A stretch of 64,000 nt of DNA from NCBI GenBank assembly GCA_963812915.1, contig CAWEXB010000011.1, positions 124,001 through 188,000 on the forward strand, written 5' to 3'. Shown piece after piece: positions 33,292 through 42,396 of the stretch (its first letter is position 1; each line of letters opens with the position of its first letter). The stretch is from JACVRW01 sp963812915 (GTDB lineage Bacteria > Actinomycetota > Thermoleophilia > Solirubrobacterales > Thermoleophilaceae). The translations under genes and the position numbers were made by a program. The notes beneath the pieces are model-generated. The model did no database searches and was not told where the DNA came from. It was given only the letters and a program-made list of their open reading frames with translations.

Positions 33292-33307
33292 GCCGGCCTC
33301 CGCCGGC
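33292..33307. terminator. GC hairpin between convergent marR and merR
   Basis: GCCGGC (33292-33297) pairs with GCCGGC (33302-33307) around CTCC, in the 65-bp gap between the MarR and MerR stops. It could serve both transcripts as a bidirectional terminator. There is no T-tract. Confidence 0.35.
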
Positions 33308-33336
33308 CGGCTCCGCCAGCCGCACGGCTTCGCCCG

Positions 33337-34245
33337 CTACGCCGAGTTGCGCTCGGCCATCGAGATGCGCAGGCCCTGAGCCTGCCCCGGCTCTGGCACC
33401 ACGACCACCTGCTCGATGCGGCCGCTGTCCACGTAGGCCTTGAGGCGCTCGACGGCATCCACGGGGGTCGAGCCCAGAGAGGGAATGCCGTGATCGCCCG
33501 TGACGGCCATCGCCTCGCGGTATTCGAACACCGGAGCCGCGGATCCGACCTGGCGCACCGTGTAGACGAGGCGGCCGACGATGTTGAGGGTGGCCTCCCC
33601 GCCGCAGAAGACGAAGGCCGTGGGATCGAGCGCGCGGACCGCGCGAACCACTCGCTCCGGTGGGAGATCGAAGGCCAGCAGGAGGGTGCGGAACCCGGCG
33701 CGTCGCAGGGCGAGCTCGAGCGCCTGCACGTTCAGGGATTCCAGGTCGAGCCGCGGGCTCGAGTCGAACAGCAGCACCCCCTGCGGTCGGCTGGCGGGCG
33801 GAGCTACCCGGCGCGAGGAGTGCAGCCAGCCGGTCGCCCAGCGCAGGGCCAGCTCGCGCTCGGCCTCGCGGCCCTCGCGGCCGTGGGCCAGCTCGAGCCC
33901 GGGCAGGAGCACCTCCTCGACCGTGCGCTCGACGGAGCGCACCGCCAGGCTCTCCTCCATCACGCGGTCGGCCGCACCCTCGTCGAAATGATCGATCGCG
34001 TCGACGAGACGGCTTGGCGAGCTCGGGCCCTCTCCTCGCTGACGCGCCAGCTCGATTGCCGAGGAGATGTTGTGGGTTTCGAGCAGGGCGCGGCGCAGCG
34101 CCTCGAGCTCCGCCAGGTCGTACTGGCGATGACCGCCCTGGGTGCGTCGCGGCCGCGGGTATCCGAAGCGACGCTCCCAGCTGCGGAGGGTGTTGGGGCT
34201 CACTCCGAGCAGCTCGGAGGCCGCGTTCGTTCTGATGCCGCTCAA
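33337..34245 (-). CDS. MerR-family regulator with B12-binding-like C-terminal domain
   Basis: A 302-residue regulator. The N-terminal MerR winged helix reads RTNAASELLGVSPNTLRSWE, then FGYPRPRRTQGGHRQYD, as in the LitR/CarH group. A helical segment and a Rossmann-like domain (VLLFDSSPRLDLESLNVQAL, FRTLLLAFDLPPERVVRAV, AFVFCGGEATLNIVGRLVY) follow the layout of cobalamin-binding photoreceptors. The DxHxxG cobalamin-ligand motif is not visible, so B12 binding is doubtful and the domain may sense another ligand. The 154-bp upstream gap has several short repeats and a hairpin. No obvious target gene adjoins. Confidence 0.82.
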   Translation of the reverse strand: MSGIRTNAASELLGVSPNTLRSWERRFGYPRPRRTQGGHRQYDLAELEALRRALLETHNISSAIELARQRGEGPSSPSRLVDAIDHFDEGAADRVMEESLAVRSVERTVEEVLLPGLELAHGREGREAERELALRWATGWLHSSRRVAPPASRPQGVLLFDSSPRLDLESLNVQALELALRRAGFRTLLLAFDLPPERVVRAVRALDPTAFVFCGGEATLNIVGRLVYTVRQVGSAAPVFEYREAMAVTGDHGIPSLGSTPVDAVERLKAYVDSGRIEQVVVVPEPGQAQGLRISMAERNSA

Positions 34246-34342
34246 GTGTCTTCCAGAACGAATGAACCGCCTACGAACCTCATGCAGAAGTTATCGGCAC
34301 AAGGCGCGAGAACTTGATGGAGGTTTGTGCCTCGCGCCGGAC

Positions 34343-34365
34343 CAGTGCAGGGGTTTCTTGCACTG
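34343..34365. promoter_or_regulatory. Inverted repeat upstream of the MerR-type gene
   Basis: CAGTGCA (34343-34349) and TGCACTG (34359-34365) form a perfect stem with a 9-nt loop. The same gap carries two TGCCTCGCGCC direct repeats. It may be the terminator of the zinc-ribbon gene upstream or an operator for the MerR-type regulator. Confidence 0.4.
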
Positions 34366-34399
34366 CCTCGCGCCCCTTGTGGCCCGGCTGAGGAACGCC

Positions 34400-34915
34400 T
34401 CAGCGGCGGCCGAAGTCGCTCGGCTCGACCGTGAGGAGCGCCGCTCGAGGCGGGCCGCAGGTGGCGATCCGCGCGGCCATGGTTCCCACGCGGCGGGCCC
34501 GATCGGAGACGAGACGCACGGGCATCACGACCGGGTCGGACGGACGCTGGGCGGCGATGCTCGCGTGCCGCATCAGTTGGTCGTCGCCCATCGGGCTCGT
34601 GAGCAGGTCGAGCAACTGTGCGCCGATGAGCCGCCGCTCGTGGCCGAAGACCTTCTCCCCGGCCTCGCTCACCGCGCTCACCTCGAGCTCGTAGGTGAGG
34701 ACGAGGAAGGCGGCCGCCTCACCGGGCAGGGCGTCGCGCGGGCAGGTGAGCACCATGCCCATTCCGCAGCGCTCGCAGACGCGCCGACGCAGCTCCGGGC
34801 GCCCCGGAGGATCCTCCGAGGGCTGGCCGCAGCGGGAGCAGAAGCGGATCGGCCGCTGGCGCCCGTCACCGGGCGCAGCCGTCCACGACCGGTCGATCCG
34901 GATGAGAGCAGTCAC
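34400..34915 (-). CDS. Zinc-ribbon plus PAS-like domain protein
   Basis: A 171-residue protein of unknown function. Residues about 26-57 hold two CxxC knuckles (FCSRCG and VCERCGMGM) typical of a zinc ribbon. The rest reads like a PAS fold: AAFLVLTYELEVSAVSEAGEKVFGHERRLIGAQLLDLL mirrors the asking-who-you-are strands and the FGY…LLG…LL helix of PAS domains (longest visible core EAGEKVFGHERRLIGAQLL). A sensor or anti-sigma-type role is possible but unproven. Next to a MerR-type regulator on the same strand, it could be part of a signalling pair. No catalytic motif is seen. Confidence 0.65.
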   Translation of the reverse strand: MTALIRIDRSWTAAPGDGRQRPIRFCSRCGQPSEDPPGRPELRRRVCERCGMGMVLTCPRDALPGEAAAFLVLTYELEVSAVSEAGEKVFGHERRLIGAQLLDLLTSPMGDDQLMRHASIAAQRPSDPVVMPVRLVSDRARRVGTMAARIATCGPPRAALLTVEPSDFGRR

Positions 34916-35102
34916 CCGGAGCGATCAGAACACGGAACCCGTAGCGGTGCCCGCGGCGCGCAGGGAATGCACTGCTTCGGAGGCGAAAAATTATCCGAAC
35001 CTGCATCGCATCGCGTCCCTGCCGCGTGCCCCGCTGAACCCGCGTCGCGCCGCCTTGCCAGCGCGTCGATAGCCTGCGGGGGCAAGCGACCAAGGAGTAG
35101 GG

Positions 35103-36725
35103 TTGGCGGTTCAGCAGGAGCTCTGGGGGCCCGAAACGATCAAGGCGGTGGAGAACTTTCCAGTTTCGGGGGAGCGCCTGCCGGCGCCGGTGGTGCATTG
35201 GCTCGGCCGCATCAAGGCCGAGGCGGCACGGGTGAACGCCGAGCTGGGGCTGATCGATCCCGACGTCGCCGAGCGCATCGCTCGTTCGGGGGACGAGGTG
35301 GCGGCCGGAGAGCACGACGACCAGTTCCCAATCGACGTATTCCAGACCGGATCGGGCACCTCGTCGAACATGAACGCCAACGAGGTGATAGCGAGCCTCG
35401 CCGGCGAGGACGTGCACCCCAACGACCACGTGAACATGGGCCAGTCCTCGAACGACGTCTTCCCCTCCGCGGTGCACCTCGCCGCCGTCGACCGCGTCCA
35501 GACCGAGCTGCTTCCGGCGCTCGAGCGGCTCGCGAGCTCGTTTCAGCGCAAGGCCGAGGAATTCGCCGACATCGTCAAGTCGGGCCGAACGCACATGATG
35601 GACGCCGTCCCCGTGACGCTCGGCCAGGAGTTCGCCGGCTATGCCGCCCAGATGACCCTCGCGCGGGATCGCCTGCGCGACGCCCTCGGCCGCGCGTCGG
35701 AGATCCCGCTCGGTGGCACGGCCACCGGCACCGGGCTGAACACCCATCCCGAGTTCGCCGAGCGCGTGCGCGAGAGGCTCGGCCTCGGCGAGGCGCCACG
35801 CGATCGCTTCGAGGCGCAGAGCAACCGCGACGGGCTTGTGGAGCTCCACGCGGCGCTCAAGGGCCTGGCGGTGTCGCTCACGAAGATTGCGAACGACCTG
35901 GTGCTGATGGGCTCCGGACCGCTCACCGGGCTGGCGGAGCTGCGGCTGCCCGAGCTGCAGAAGGGCTCCTCGATCATGCCCGGCAAGGTGAACCCGGTGA
36001 TTCCCGAGGTCGTGTTGCAGGTGGCCGCGCAGGTGATCGGCAACGACACCGCGGTGACCGTGGCCGGCAGCCAGGGCGCCTTCGAGCTGAACGTGCGGGT
36101 GCCGATGATGGCCCGCAACGTCTTCGAGTCGATCCGAATCCTGACCTCCGCCTGCCACCTCCTCGCGACCAGGTGCGTCGAGGGGATCGAGGCGAACGAG
36201 GACGTGCTGCGCCGGCACGCCGAGTCGACCCCTGCGATCGCCACCGCCCTGAACCCCTACATCGGCTACGACAAGGCGACCGAGATCGTCACCGAGGCCG
36301 TGGCCTCGGAGCGCACGATTCGCGAGGTGGCGATCGAAAAGGGCGTGGACGAGGAGACCCTCGACAAGGCGCTCGACCTGCGTGCGATGGCGCGTGGGAC
36401 GCGCGCCGACGGGCTGAGCGGGCCGCCTCCGCCGCGCGCCCTCAGCTGCGGCAGAGGCGCTCGCGGGCGATCCAGGTCGAGCCCGCCGGCGCCCCGCCGC
36501 TCTGACCGGCCGACGCGCCGTTGCACTCGAGGTGCTCATGCTCGCGCTCGTCGCGCTCGGCGCTCCGGCGCGCCGCGACCGTGCTCAGCAGCATCGGCAC
36601 CGGGTCGATCGGCGTGTTGTAGCGCCGGACCTCGAAGTGCAGATGGGGGCCGGTCGAGTAGCCGGTCGACCCTACGCGGCCGATCTCCGTGCCCCCCACC
36701 ACGCTCTGCCCGACGCTGGTTGTGA
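35103..36725 (+). CDS. fumC: Fumarate hydratase class II, with run-on C-terminal frame
   Basis: The TCA-cycle enzyme converting fumarate to L-malate. Visible are GSGTSSNMNANEVIA, VNMGQSSNDVFPSA, SGRTHMMDAVPVTLGQE and the superfamily signature GSSIMPGKVNP. TTG 35103 follows the AAGGAG site. The enzyme should end about residue 437 (after LDLRAMARG), but the frame stays open for some 100 Arg/Ser/Pro-rich residues lying antisense to the M23 peptidase gene. A stop (TGA 36415-36417) sits one frame away exactly where the protein should end, so an extra base near 36395-36413 is likely and the true end would be 36417. Confidence 0.9.
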   Translation: MAVQQELWGPETIKAVENFPVSGERLPAPVVHWLGRIKAEAARVNAELGLIDPDVAERIARSGDEVAAGEHDDQFPIDVFQTGSGTSSNMNANEVIASLAGEDVHPNDHVNMGQSSNDVFPSAVHLAAVDRVQTELLPALERLASSFQRKAEEFADIVKSGRTHMMDAVPVTLGQEFAGYAAQMTLARDRLRDALGRASEIPLGGTATGTGLNTHPEFAERVRERLGLGEAPRDRFEAQSNRDGLVELHAALKGLAVSLTKIANDLVLMGSGPLTGLAELRLPELQKGSSIMPGKVNPVIPEVVLQVAAQVIGNDTAVTVAGSQGAFELNVRVPMMARNVFESIRILTSACHLLATRCVEGIEANEDVLRRHAESTPAIATALNPYIGYDKATEIVTEAVASERTIREVAIEKGVDEETLDKALDLRAMARGTRADGLSGPPPPRALSCGRGARGRSRSSPPAPRRSDRPTRRCTRGAHARARRARRSGAPRPCSAASAPGRSACCSAGPRSADGGRSSSRSTLRGRSPCPPPRSARRWL

Positions 36726-37488
36726 TGCTCGCGAGGTGGGCGTACCAGGTCGTGTAGCCGAGCCGGTGCTGGATCACCACGAGGTTCCCGTAGCCGCCGT
36801 AGTTGCTGGTAGCGAAGATGGTCGTGCCCACGCCCGCCGCCCCCACACGGGTGCCGTAGGCGACCGGGAAGTCGATCCCCTGGTGGCGCCGGCCGCCCGA
36901 GCGCGGGGCGCCGAAGCCGTCGCCGATCGGCCCCGACACCGGGCGCAGGAAGCTCACCGGGCCGGTGGGAGTGCTCACCGGGGTCGTCGGGCTGCTCCCC
37001 TGGCTGCTGCGGCCCCGGAGGGCACCGACCGTCTGCGGTCCGGCGACAGCGTCCGCACCGAGCCCGAGCGCGCGCTGGGCGCGCAGAACAGCGGCCCGAG
37101 TCAGCGGTCCGAAGGCGCCGTCGACCCGACCGGGTCCGTAGCCGCGCCGCAGGAGCAGGTACTGCAGCGCAGCCACGTCCCAGCCGTGGTCGCCGAGCTT
37201 CATCACGCGACTGCCGAGGCGTGGCCGCCCGCGGCTGCCCAGCGCGCGTCGGGTCTGGGGGCCGGCGATGCCGTCCACGAGCAGGCCGCGGCGCCGCTGA
37301 AAGCGGACGACCGCCTTCCGCGTCAGCGGACCCCGGATGCCGTCGACGAATCCCCTGTAGAGGTTCAGCGACGTCAGCGCCGACTGGAGCGCGGCGACGT
37401 TTGCTCTGCCCGCCGTCGCCGGCGACGGCAAAGCGAGAGCGACGACGAGTCCAAGGACGGCGCCGCCCGAGATACCCCGACCGAGCAC
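36442..37488 (-). CDS. Secreted M23 metallopeptidase with two peptidoglycan-binding domains
   Basis: A 348-residue cell-wall hydrolase. The signal peptide reads GAVLGLVVALALPSPATAG. Two PG-binding-1 repeats follow, about residues 30-85 (LQSALTSLNLYRGFVDGIRG) and 95-160 (YGPGRVDGAFGPLTRAAVL). A Ser/Thr/Pro linker leads to the LytM/M23 domain with metal ligands in RRHQGIDFPV and HLHFEV. M23 enzymes cut peptide cross-links of peptidoglycan. The C-terminus has an odd polar, Cys-containing tail (HLECNG). All metal ligands seem present, so it should be active. It is convergent with fumC. Confidence 0.92.
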   Translation of the reverse strand: MLGRGISGGAVLGLVVALALPSPATAGRANVAALQSALTSLNLYRGFVDGIRGPLTRKAVVRFQRRRGLLVDGIAGPQTRRALGSRGRPRLGSRVMKLGDHGWDVAALQYLLLRRGYGPGRVDGAFGPLTRAAVLRAQRALGLGADAVAGPQTVGALRGRSSQGSSPTTPVSTPTGPVSFLRPVSGPIGDGFGAPRSGGRRHQGIDFPVAYGTRVGAAGVGTTIFATSNYGGYGNLVVIQHRLGYTTWYAHLASITTSVGQSVVGGTEIGRVGSTGYSTGPHLHFEVRRYNTPIDPVPMLLSTVAARRSAERDEREHEHLECNGASAGQSGGAPAGSTWIARERLCRS

Positions 37489-37565
37489 GCCGACATGCTG
37501 GCCACATCAGCCCCCGGGGCTCAACCCCTGCAAGTCATCGTGCAGCCAGGCGTGAGCGCAGGAGA

Positions 37566-39033
37566 TCAGAGGTTCACGGCGACGTACTTCGTCTCGAGGA
37601 ACTCCTCGAGGCCCTCCTTGCCGCCCTCACGACCGATGCCCGACTGCTTGACGCCCCCGAACGGCGCGCCGGCGTTCGAGACCATGCCCTGGTTCAGGCC
37701 GACCATGCCCGTCTCGAGCGCCTCGCACACCCGCAAGGCGCGCTTGATGTCGCGCGTGAAGACGTAGGCGACGAGGCCGTACTCGGTGTCGTTGGCGCGC
37801 GCGATCGCGTCCTCCTCCGACTCGAAGGAGCCGACCGGCGCGACTGGGCCGAAGATCTCCTCCTTGTTAACCCGCGCGCCCTCGGGTACGTCGCCCAGAA
37901 CTGTCGGCGGATAGAAGTAGCCACGCCCGTCCGGGATCTCGCCACCCACCACCCGCGTCGCGCCCTTGGCCAACGCGTCCTGAACCAGCTCGGCGACCTT
38001 CTCGCGCGAGGGCTGATCGATCAAAGGCCCAACCTGCACGTCCTCCTCGGTGCCGCGCCCGATCTTGAGGCCGCCCATCCTCTCCCCCAACCGGCGCTCG
38101 AACTCCTCGCGCAGCGATTCGGCGACGTGGAAGCGGTTGGCCGAGGTGCAGGCCTCGCCGATGTTGCGCATCTTCGCGAGGAGCGCGCCGTCGACGGCGG
38201 CGTCGAGGTCGGCGTCCTCGAAGATCAGGAAGGGGGCGTTGCCGCCAAGCTCCATCGAAACCTTGAGCACGTTCTGCGCCGACGCCGCGATCAGCTTCCG
38301 CCCGACCTCGGTGGAGCCGGTGAAGCTGAGCTTGCGCAGGCGCGGGTCCTCGATCAGCGGGCCGGTGGTCTTGCCGGAGGAGGACGTGGTGAGGATGTTG
38401 AAGACCCCGCCCGGGAAGCCCGGCCTCCTCGAGGATCTGCGCGAGAGCGAGCATGGAGAGCGGCGTCTGCTGTGCCGGCTTCATCACGATCGTGCAGCCG
38501 GCCGCGATCGCGGGGCCGACCTTGCGCGTACCCATCGCCATCGGGAAGTTCCACGGCGTGATCATCAGGCTCGGCCCAACCGGCTGCTTCATCACGAGCA
38601 CGCGGCTCGTGCCGTTCGCGAACTGCTTGTAGTTCCCGTCGATTCGCAGCGCCTCGCCCGAGAACCAGCGAAAGAAGTCGGCCGCATAGATGATCTCGGC
38701 CTTCGACTCGGCCACCGGCTTGCCCATCTCGAGCGTCATGAGGAGCGCCAGCTCTTCGGCCCGCTCGGTGAGCGTCTCGAACGCCTTCCAGAGGATCCCG
38801 GCGCGATCGTTGGGGGCCGTGGCGGCCCACTCGCCCTGCATCTCGACGGCCGCGTCGAGCGCCGCCATGGCGTCCTCGGACGTCCCGTCCGCGATCTCGC
38901 AGAGCGGCTCTTCGGTCGCGGGATCGATCACCTCGAGCGTGCCGCCGCCCGAGGCATCGCGCCACTCGCCTCCGATGTAGAGCTTCTTCTGGACCTTGTC
39001 TACGACCGTCTGTTCCGCGGTTGCGATAGCCAT
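37566..39033 (-). pseudogene. gabD: NAD(P)-dependent succinate-semialdehyde dehydrogenase, frame-broken
   Basis: Together two frames encode a complete aldehyde dehydrogenase of about 488 residues, nearest the SSADH (GabD) group that makes succinate from succinate semialdehyde. The first part has TPWNFPMAMGTRKVGPAIAA and MKPAQQTPLSMLAL. The second continues with SFTGSTEVGRKL, SMELGGNAPFLIF (general base Glu) and GEACTSANRF (catalytic Cys). One surplus G/C within 38405-38415 (sense CCCGGGCGGGG) shifts the frame; removing it restores GLPGGVFNILTT. The start ATG 39033 lies 43 bp after the TPP-enzyme gene. This looks like a sequence error. Confidence 0.85.
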
Positions 39034-39076
39034 GCTTCTTCCTCCGGTGCCCGTTGTCCTGAGACTACCCGGGGCG

Positions 39077-40721
39077 CTAGGTGACGACCGTCTCGGTGCC
39101 CAGCTCCTCGCTGATCGCCACGTCGAGCGAGTAGTCGATCGGCACCACGATCAGCGAGGGCACGTCGAGGCCGAGGGCGTGTCGTAGGCGATCGCCGAAC
39201 TCGTCGGGCGACTCGCAGCGCCAGGCCGGCATTCCGAAGCCGTCGGCGAGCTTCACGAAGTCCGGGTTCGTGAAGTCGGTGCCGAAATGCGCGCCGAACT
39301 TCTTGTCCTGCTTCCAGACGATCGAGCCGTACGAGTTGTTCTCCCAGATGACGCTGACGAACGGCGTCCGGAGGCGCATAGCGGTCTCGAGCTCCTGAGA
39401 GTTCATGAGAAACCCCCCGTCCCCGCTCACGGTCACGACGTTGCGCCGCGGGTGCACCAGCTTGGCGGCGATCGCGGCCGGCAGCGCGAAGCCCATCCCG
39501 GCGAGCCCGTTCGCGATCAGCACGGTGTTCGGCTCGTAGGCCGGGAACATGCGGGCGATCCACAGCTTGTGCAGGCCGACATCCGAGATCAGGATGTCCT
39601 CGCGGCCGAGCGCCTGGCGGATGTCGTAGAGCACTCGCGGCGGCTGCATCGGGAAGTGATCGTCGTCCTTCGCCTGCTCGAAACGTCCGAGCACGAGGTC
39701 TCGAAGCCGCGCCGAGCCGCCCTGGTGCGGGACATGGCGGCCCTCCTCGGCGAGGCGGGTGAGGATGTTGTAGATGTCGCCCACGAGCTCGACCTCGGGC
39801 ATGAAGTAGGCGTCGGTCTCGGCCGGCAGCGAGTCGACGCAGATGACCGTCTTGTCGCGCTTCGGGTTCCAGTGCTCCGGGGAGTGCTCCACGAGGTCGT
39901 ATCCGATCGCCAGCACCACGTCGGCCTCGTCGAAGCCGGCCATCGTGTAGTCGCCGGATTGGAGGCCGACCGTGCCGAGCGCCTTCGGGTTGTCGGGCGA
40001 CAGGAGGCCCTTCCCCATGAACGTCTCGGCCACGGGGATGCCCGGTGGCGCGCACGAACTCCTGCAGGGCCGGGGCAGCGTGGCCGCGCACGACTCCGTT
40101 CCCGGCGAGCGCGACGGGGTTGATCGCCCCCCGCACCAGGTCGGCGGCCTTCAGCAGCTCGCGCGCCGCCGGCTCGGGGCGCGCCTGGGGGCGCCGGCGG
40201 AGCGGCTCCTCGTCGGTCTGGGCCGCCATCACGTCCTCGGGCAGCTCGAGATGCGTGGCGCCGGGCTTCTCGCGTTCGGCGACGTTGAAGGCCTTGCGCA
40301 CCACCTCCGGGATGATCGCCGGGTCCGACAGCCGGGCGTTCCACTTGGTGATCGGGCGCATCACCCGCAGCAGGTCCACGTACTGGTGCGACTCCTTGTG
40401 CATGCTCTCCAGGTCTCCCTGCCCCGTGAGCGCCACGAGCGGCGCGCGGTCGAGGAACGCGTCCGCCACCGCGGTCGTGAGGTTCAGCGCGCCGGGGCCG
40501 AGCGTGCCAAGGCAGACACCGGCGCGGCCCGTCAGCCGCCCGTACACATCCGCCATGTAGCCGCCGCCCTGCTCGTGGCGGACCGGGATGAACTCGATCG
40601 ACGAGCGGGCGAGCGACTCGTTCAGGTCGAGCGTCTCCTCGCCCGGGATGCCGAACACGTGCTTCACGCCCTCGGACTCGAGGCACTCCACGAAGACGTC
40701 GCTTGCTTTCCGCGTAGCCAC
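39077..40721 (-). pseudogene. Acetolactate synthase-like TPP enzyme, frame-broken
   Basis: Two frames together give a 547-residue thiamine-diphosphate enzyme of the acetolactate synthase large-subunit type. The N-terminal half has VFGIPGEETLDLNESL, the activating Glu in RHEQGGGYMADVYGRL, and GTLGPGALNL. The second half has LISDVGLHKLWIARMF and the TPP/Mg motif SGDGGFLMNSQELETA…ENNSYG. One extra base near 40040-40045 breaks it; deletion restores ATGIPVAETFMGKG. GTG 40721 is the likely start. It lies upstream of the SSADH gene in the same direction, so the two may form a 2-oxo-acid/semialdehyde pathway. The exact reaction is uncertain. Confidence 0.83.
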
Positions 40722-40832
40722 TGGGTTTCTGACTGTAACGTCGAGCACCGTGAAGGAGCTCGTGGTCGGCTCTGGAATCGACTTCGAGGACTGGGCTCCG
40801 CTACCTTCGTCTCCTGGACGCGTTAGGGAACC

Positions 40833-42236
40833 GTGCGTCGAACCATCCTCCTCACCCTGCTGGCCGCCCTTGCGGCCTCCGCCACCGCCGACGGCGCGGT
40901 GCGCCACGTCATCCGCGGCGCCGGCTTCGGACACGGCATCGGCATGAGCCAGTACGGCGCCTACGGCTTCGCGCTCCAGGGGAGCGGATACCCGGGAATT
41001 CTCGCCCACTACTACAGCGGGACGACTCTGACGCAGGCGCCGGGCCGGCCGGTGCGCGTGCTGCTCCAGCCGAACGATCCCTACATCCGCGTGCGAGGCG
41101 CGACGAGTGTCGATGGGACGGAGCTGCGCTCCGGCGCCACCTACGTCGCCCGCCGCTCCGGCTCCGAAATCCGCGTTGCGACGGCCGGTGGCAGGCGGGT
41201 GGGGAGCTTCGCGGCGCCGGTGCGCTTCGACGGCGGGGCTGAGCCGCTGCGCCTGCTCGGGCCGGCGCTGAACGGCATCTCGGACGGCCTCTACCGGGGC
41301 GCGATCGAGGTGCTCCCGGACGGCGGAGGTGTCACGGCGATCAACGTGATCGATCTCGACAGCTACGTGCGCGGCGTCGTGGCGGGCGAGATGCCCTCCT
41401 CCTGGCCGCTCGAGGCGCTCAAGGCCCAGGCCGTTGCGGCGCGTACCTACGCGCTCGCGACGCGCAAGACGAGCGGCACCTTCGACCAGTACCCGGATAC
41501 CCGCTCGCAGGTCTACCGCGGAGTGACCGGCGAGAGCGTGCGCAGCGACGCCGCGGTCGCCCAGACCGCCGACAGCATCCTCACCTACGGCGGAGTGCCC
41601 GCGGTGACCTACTACTTCTCCACTTCGGGCGGGCACACGGAGAACGTCGAGTACTCGTTCATCGGCGCGCTCAGCAAGCCCTGGCTGGTGGGCGTGCCCG
41701 ACCCCTACGACGACGGCTCGCCGTACCACCGCTGGCAGGTGAAGGTCTCGACCGCCACCCTCACTCGCGCGCTCGGCGCGCGCGGGACCTTCAAGCGGCT
41801 GGAGGTGCTGCAGCGCGGTGCGTCGCCGCGGGTGGTGCGCGCCCGAGTGGTCGGGTCGGACGGCTCGACCACGATCACGGGCCCTTCTATCCGGGCGCGC
41901 CTCGGCCTGCGCGACAGCTGGCTCACGATCGTCTCCGTGCGGAGCTCGGCGAGGCGCCCGGGCTCCCTTCGACCGGCGAGCCGGCGCGGCGCGGCTTCGG
42001 CGCGCACGCTCGTGGGCGAGTTCTGGCCGCCGGCGGCGCGCACCCTGGTGGGCGAGTTCTGGCCGGCGCCGCGCGGCGGGAGGCTCCGCGTCGAGCGGCG
42101 TGTCGGCGGGAGCTGGCGGCGGGTCACGGCCGTGCGCACGACGCGACATGGACGCTACCGCGCCGAGCTCCCGCGCCCCGGCGTGTACCGCGTGCGCGCG
42201 GGCTCTGTGACCGGCCCACCGGTGCGGCTAGGCTGA
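40833..42236 (+). CDS. SpoIID/LytB-domain secreted protein
   Basis: A 467-residue exported protein. The signal peptide is RRTILLTLLAALAASATADG. The N-terminal part (IRGAGFGHGIGMSQYGAYG) and the SpoIID core (INVIDLDSYVRGVVAGEMPS, LKAQAVAARTYAL, DTRSQVYRG, YYFSTSGGHTENVE) are typical. SpoIID is a lytic transglycosylase of engulfment in endospore formers, but SpoIID/LytB domains are also common in non-sporulating actinobacteria as wall hydrolases. Near the C-terminus a 12-residue unit ARTLVGEFWPPA/ARTLVGEFWPAP is duplicated (36-bp period, 42001-42072). The start is GTG 40833, divergent from the TPP-enzyme gene. Confidence 0.88.
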   Translation: MRRTILLTLLAALAASATADGAVRHVIRGAGFGHGIGMSQYGAYGFALQGSGYPGILAHYYSGTTLTQAPGRPVRVLLQPNDPYIRVRGATSVDGTELRSGATYVARRSGSEIRVATAGGRRVGSFAAPVRFDGGAEPLRLLGPALNGISDGLYRGAIEVLPDGGGVTAINVIDLDSYVRGVVAGEMPSSWPLEALKAQAVAARTYALATRKTSGTFDQYPDTRSQVYRGVTGESVRSDAAVAQTADSILTYGGVPAVTYYFSTSGGHTENVEYSFIGALSKPWLVGVPDPYDDGSPYHRWQVKVSTATLTRALGARGTFKRLEVLQRGASPRVVRARVVGSDGSTTITGPSIRARLGLRDSWLTIVSVRSSARRPGSLRPASRRGAASARTLVGEFWPPAARTLVGEFWPAPRGGRLRVERRVGGSWRRVTAVRTTRHGRYRAELPRPGVYRVRAGSVTGPPVRLG

Positions 42237-42396
42237 GCCGCTGAAGGGCCGCGCGATCCTCGCGCCTGCGGCGGTCGTGACGGCGCGGCGTCTCGCGCTT
42301 CTCATGCCACTCTCAGGCTCCTCTAAGCCGCTCCCTCGAGCCTTCGGTCATATCGACGCGGCCCGACCACGGGCCGACGCAGAAACGGAGACGGCC

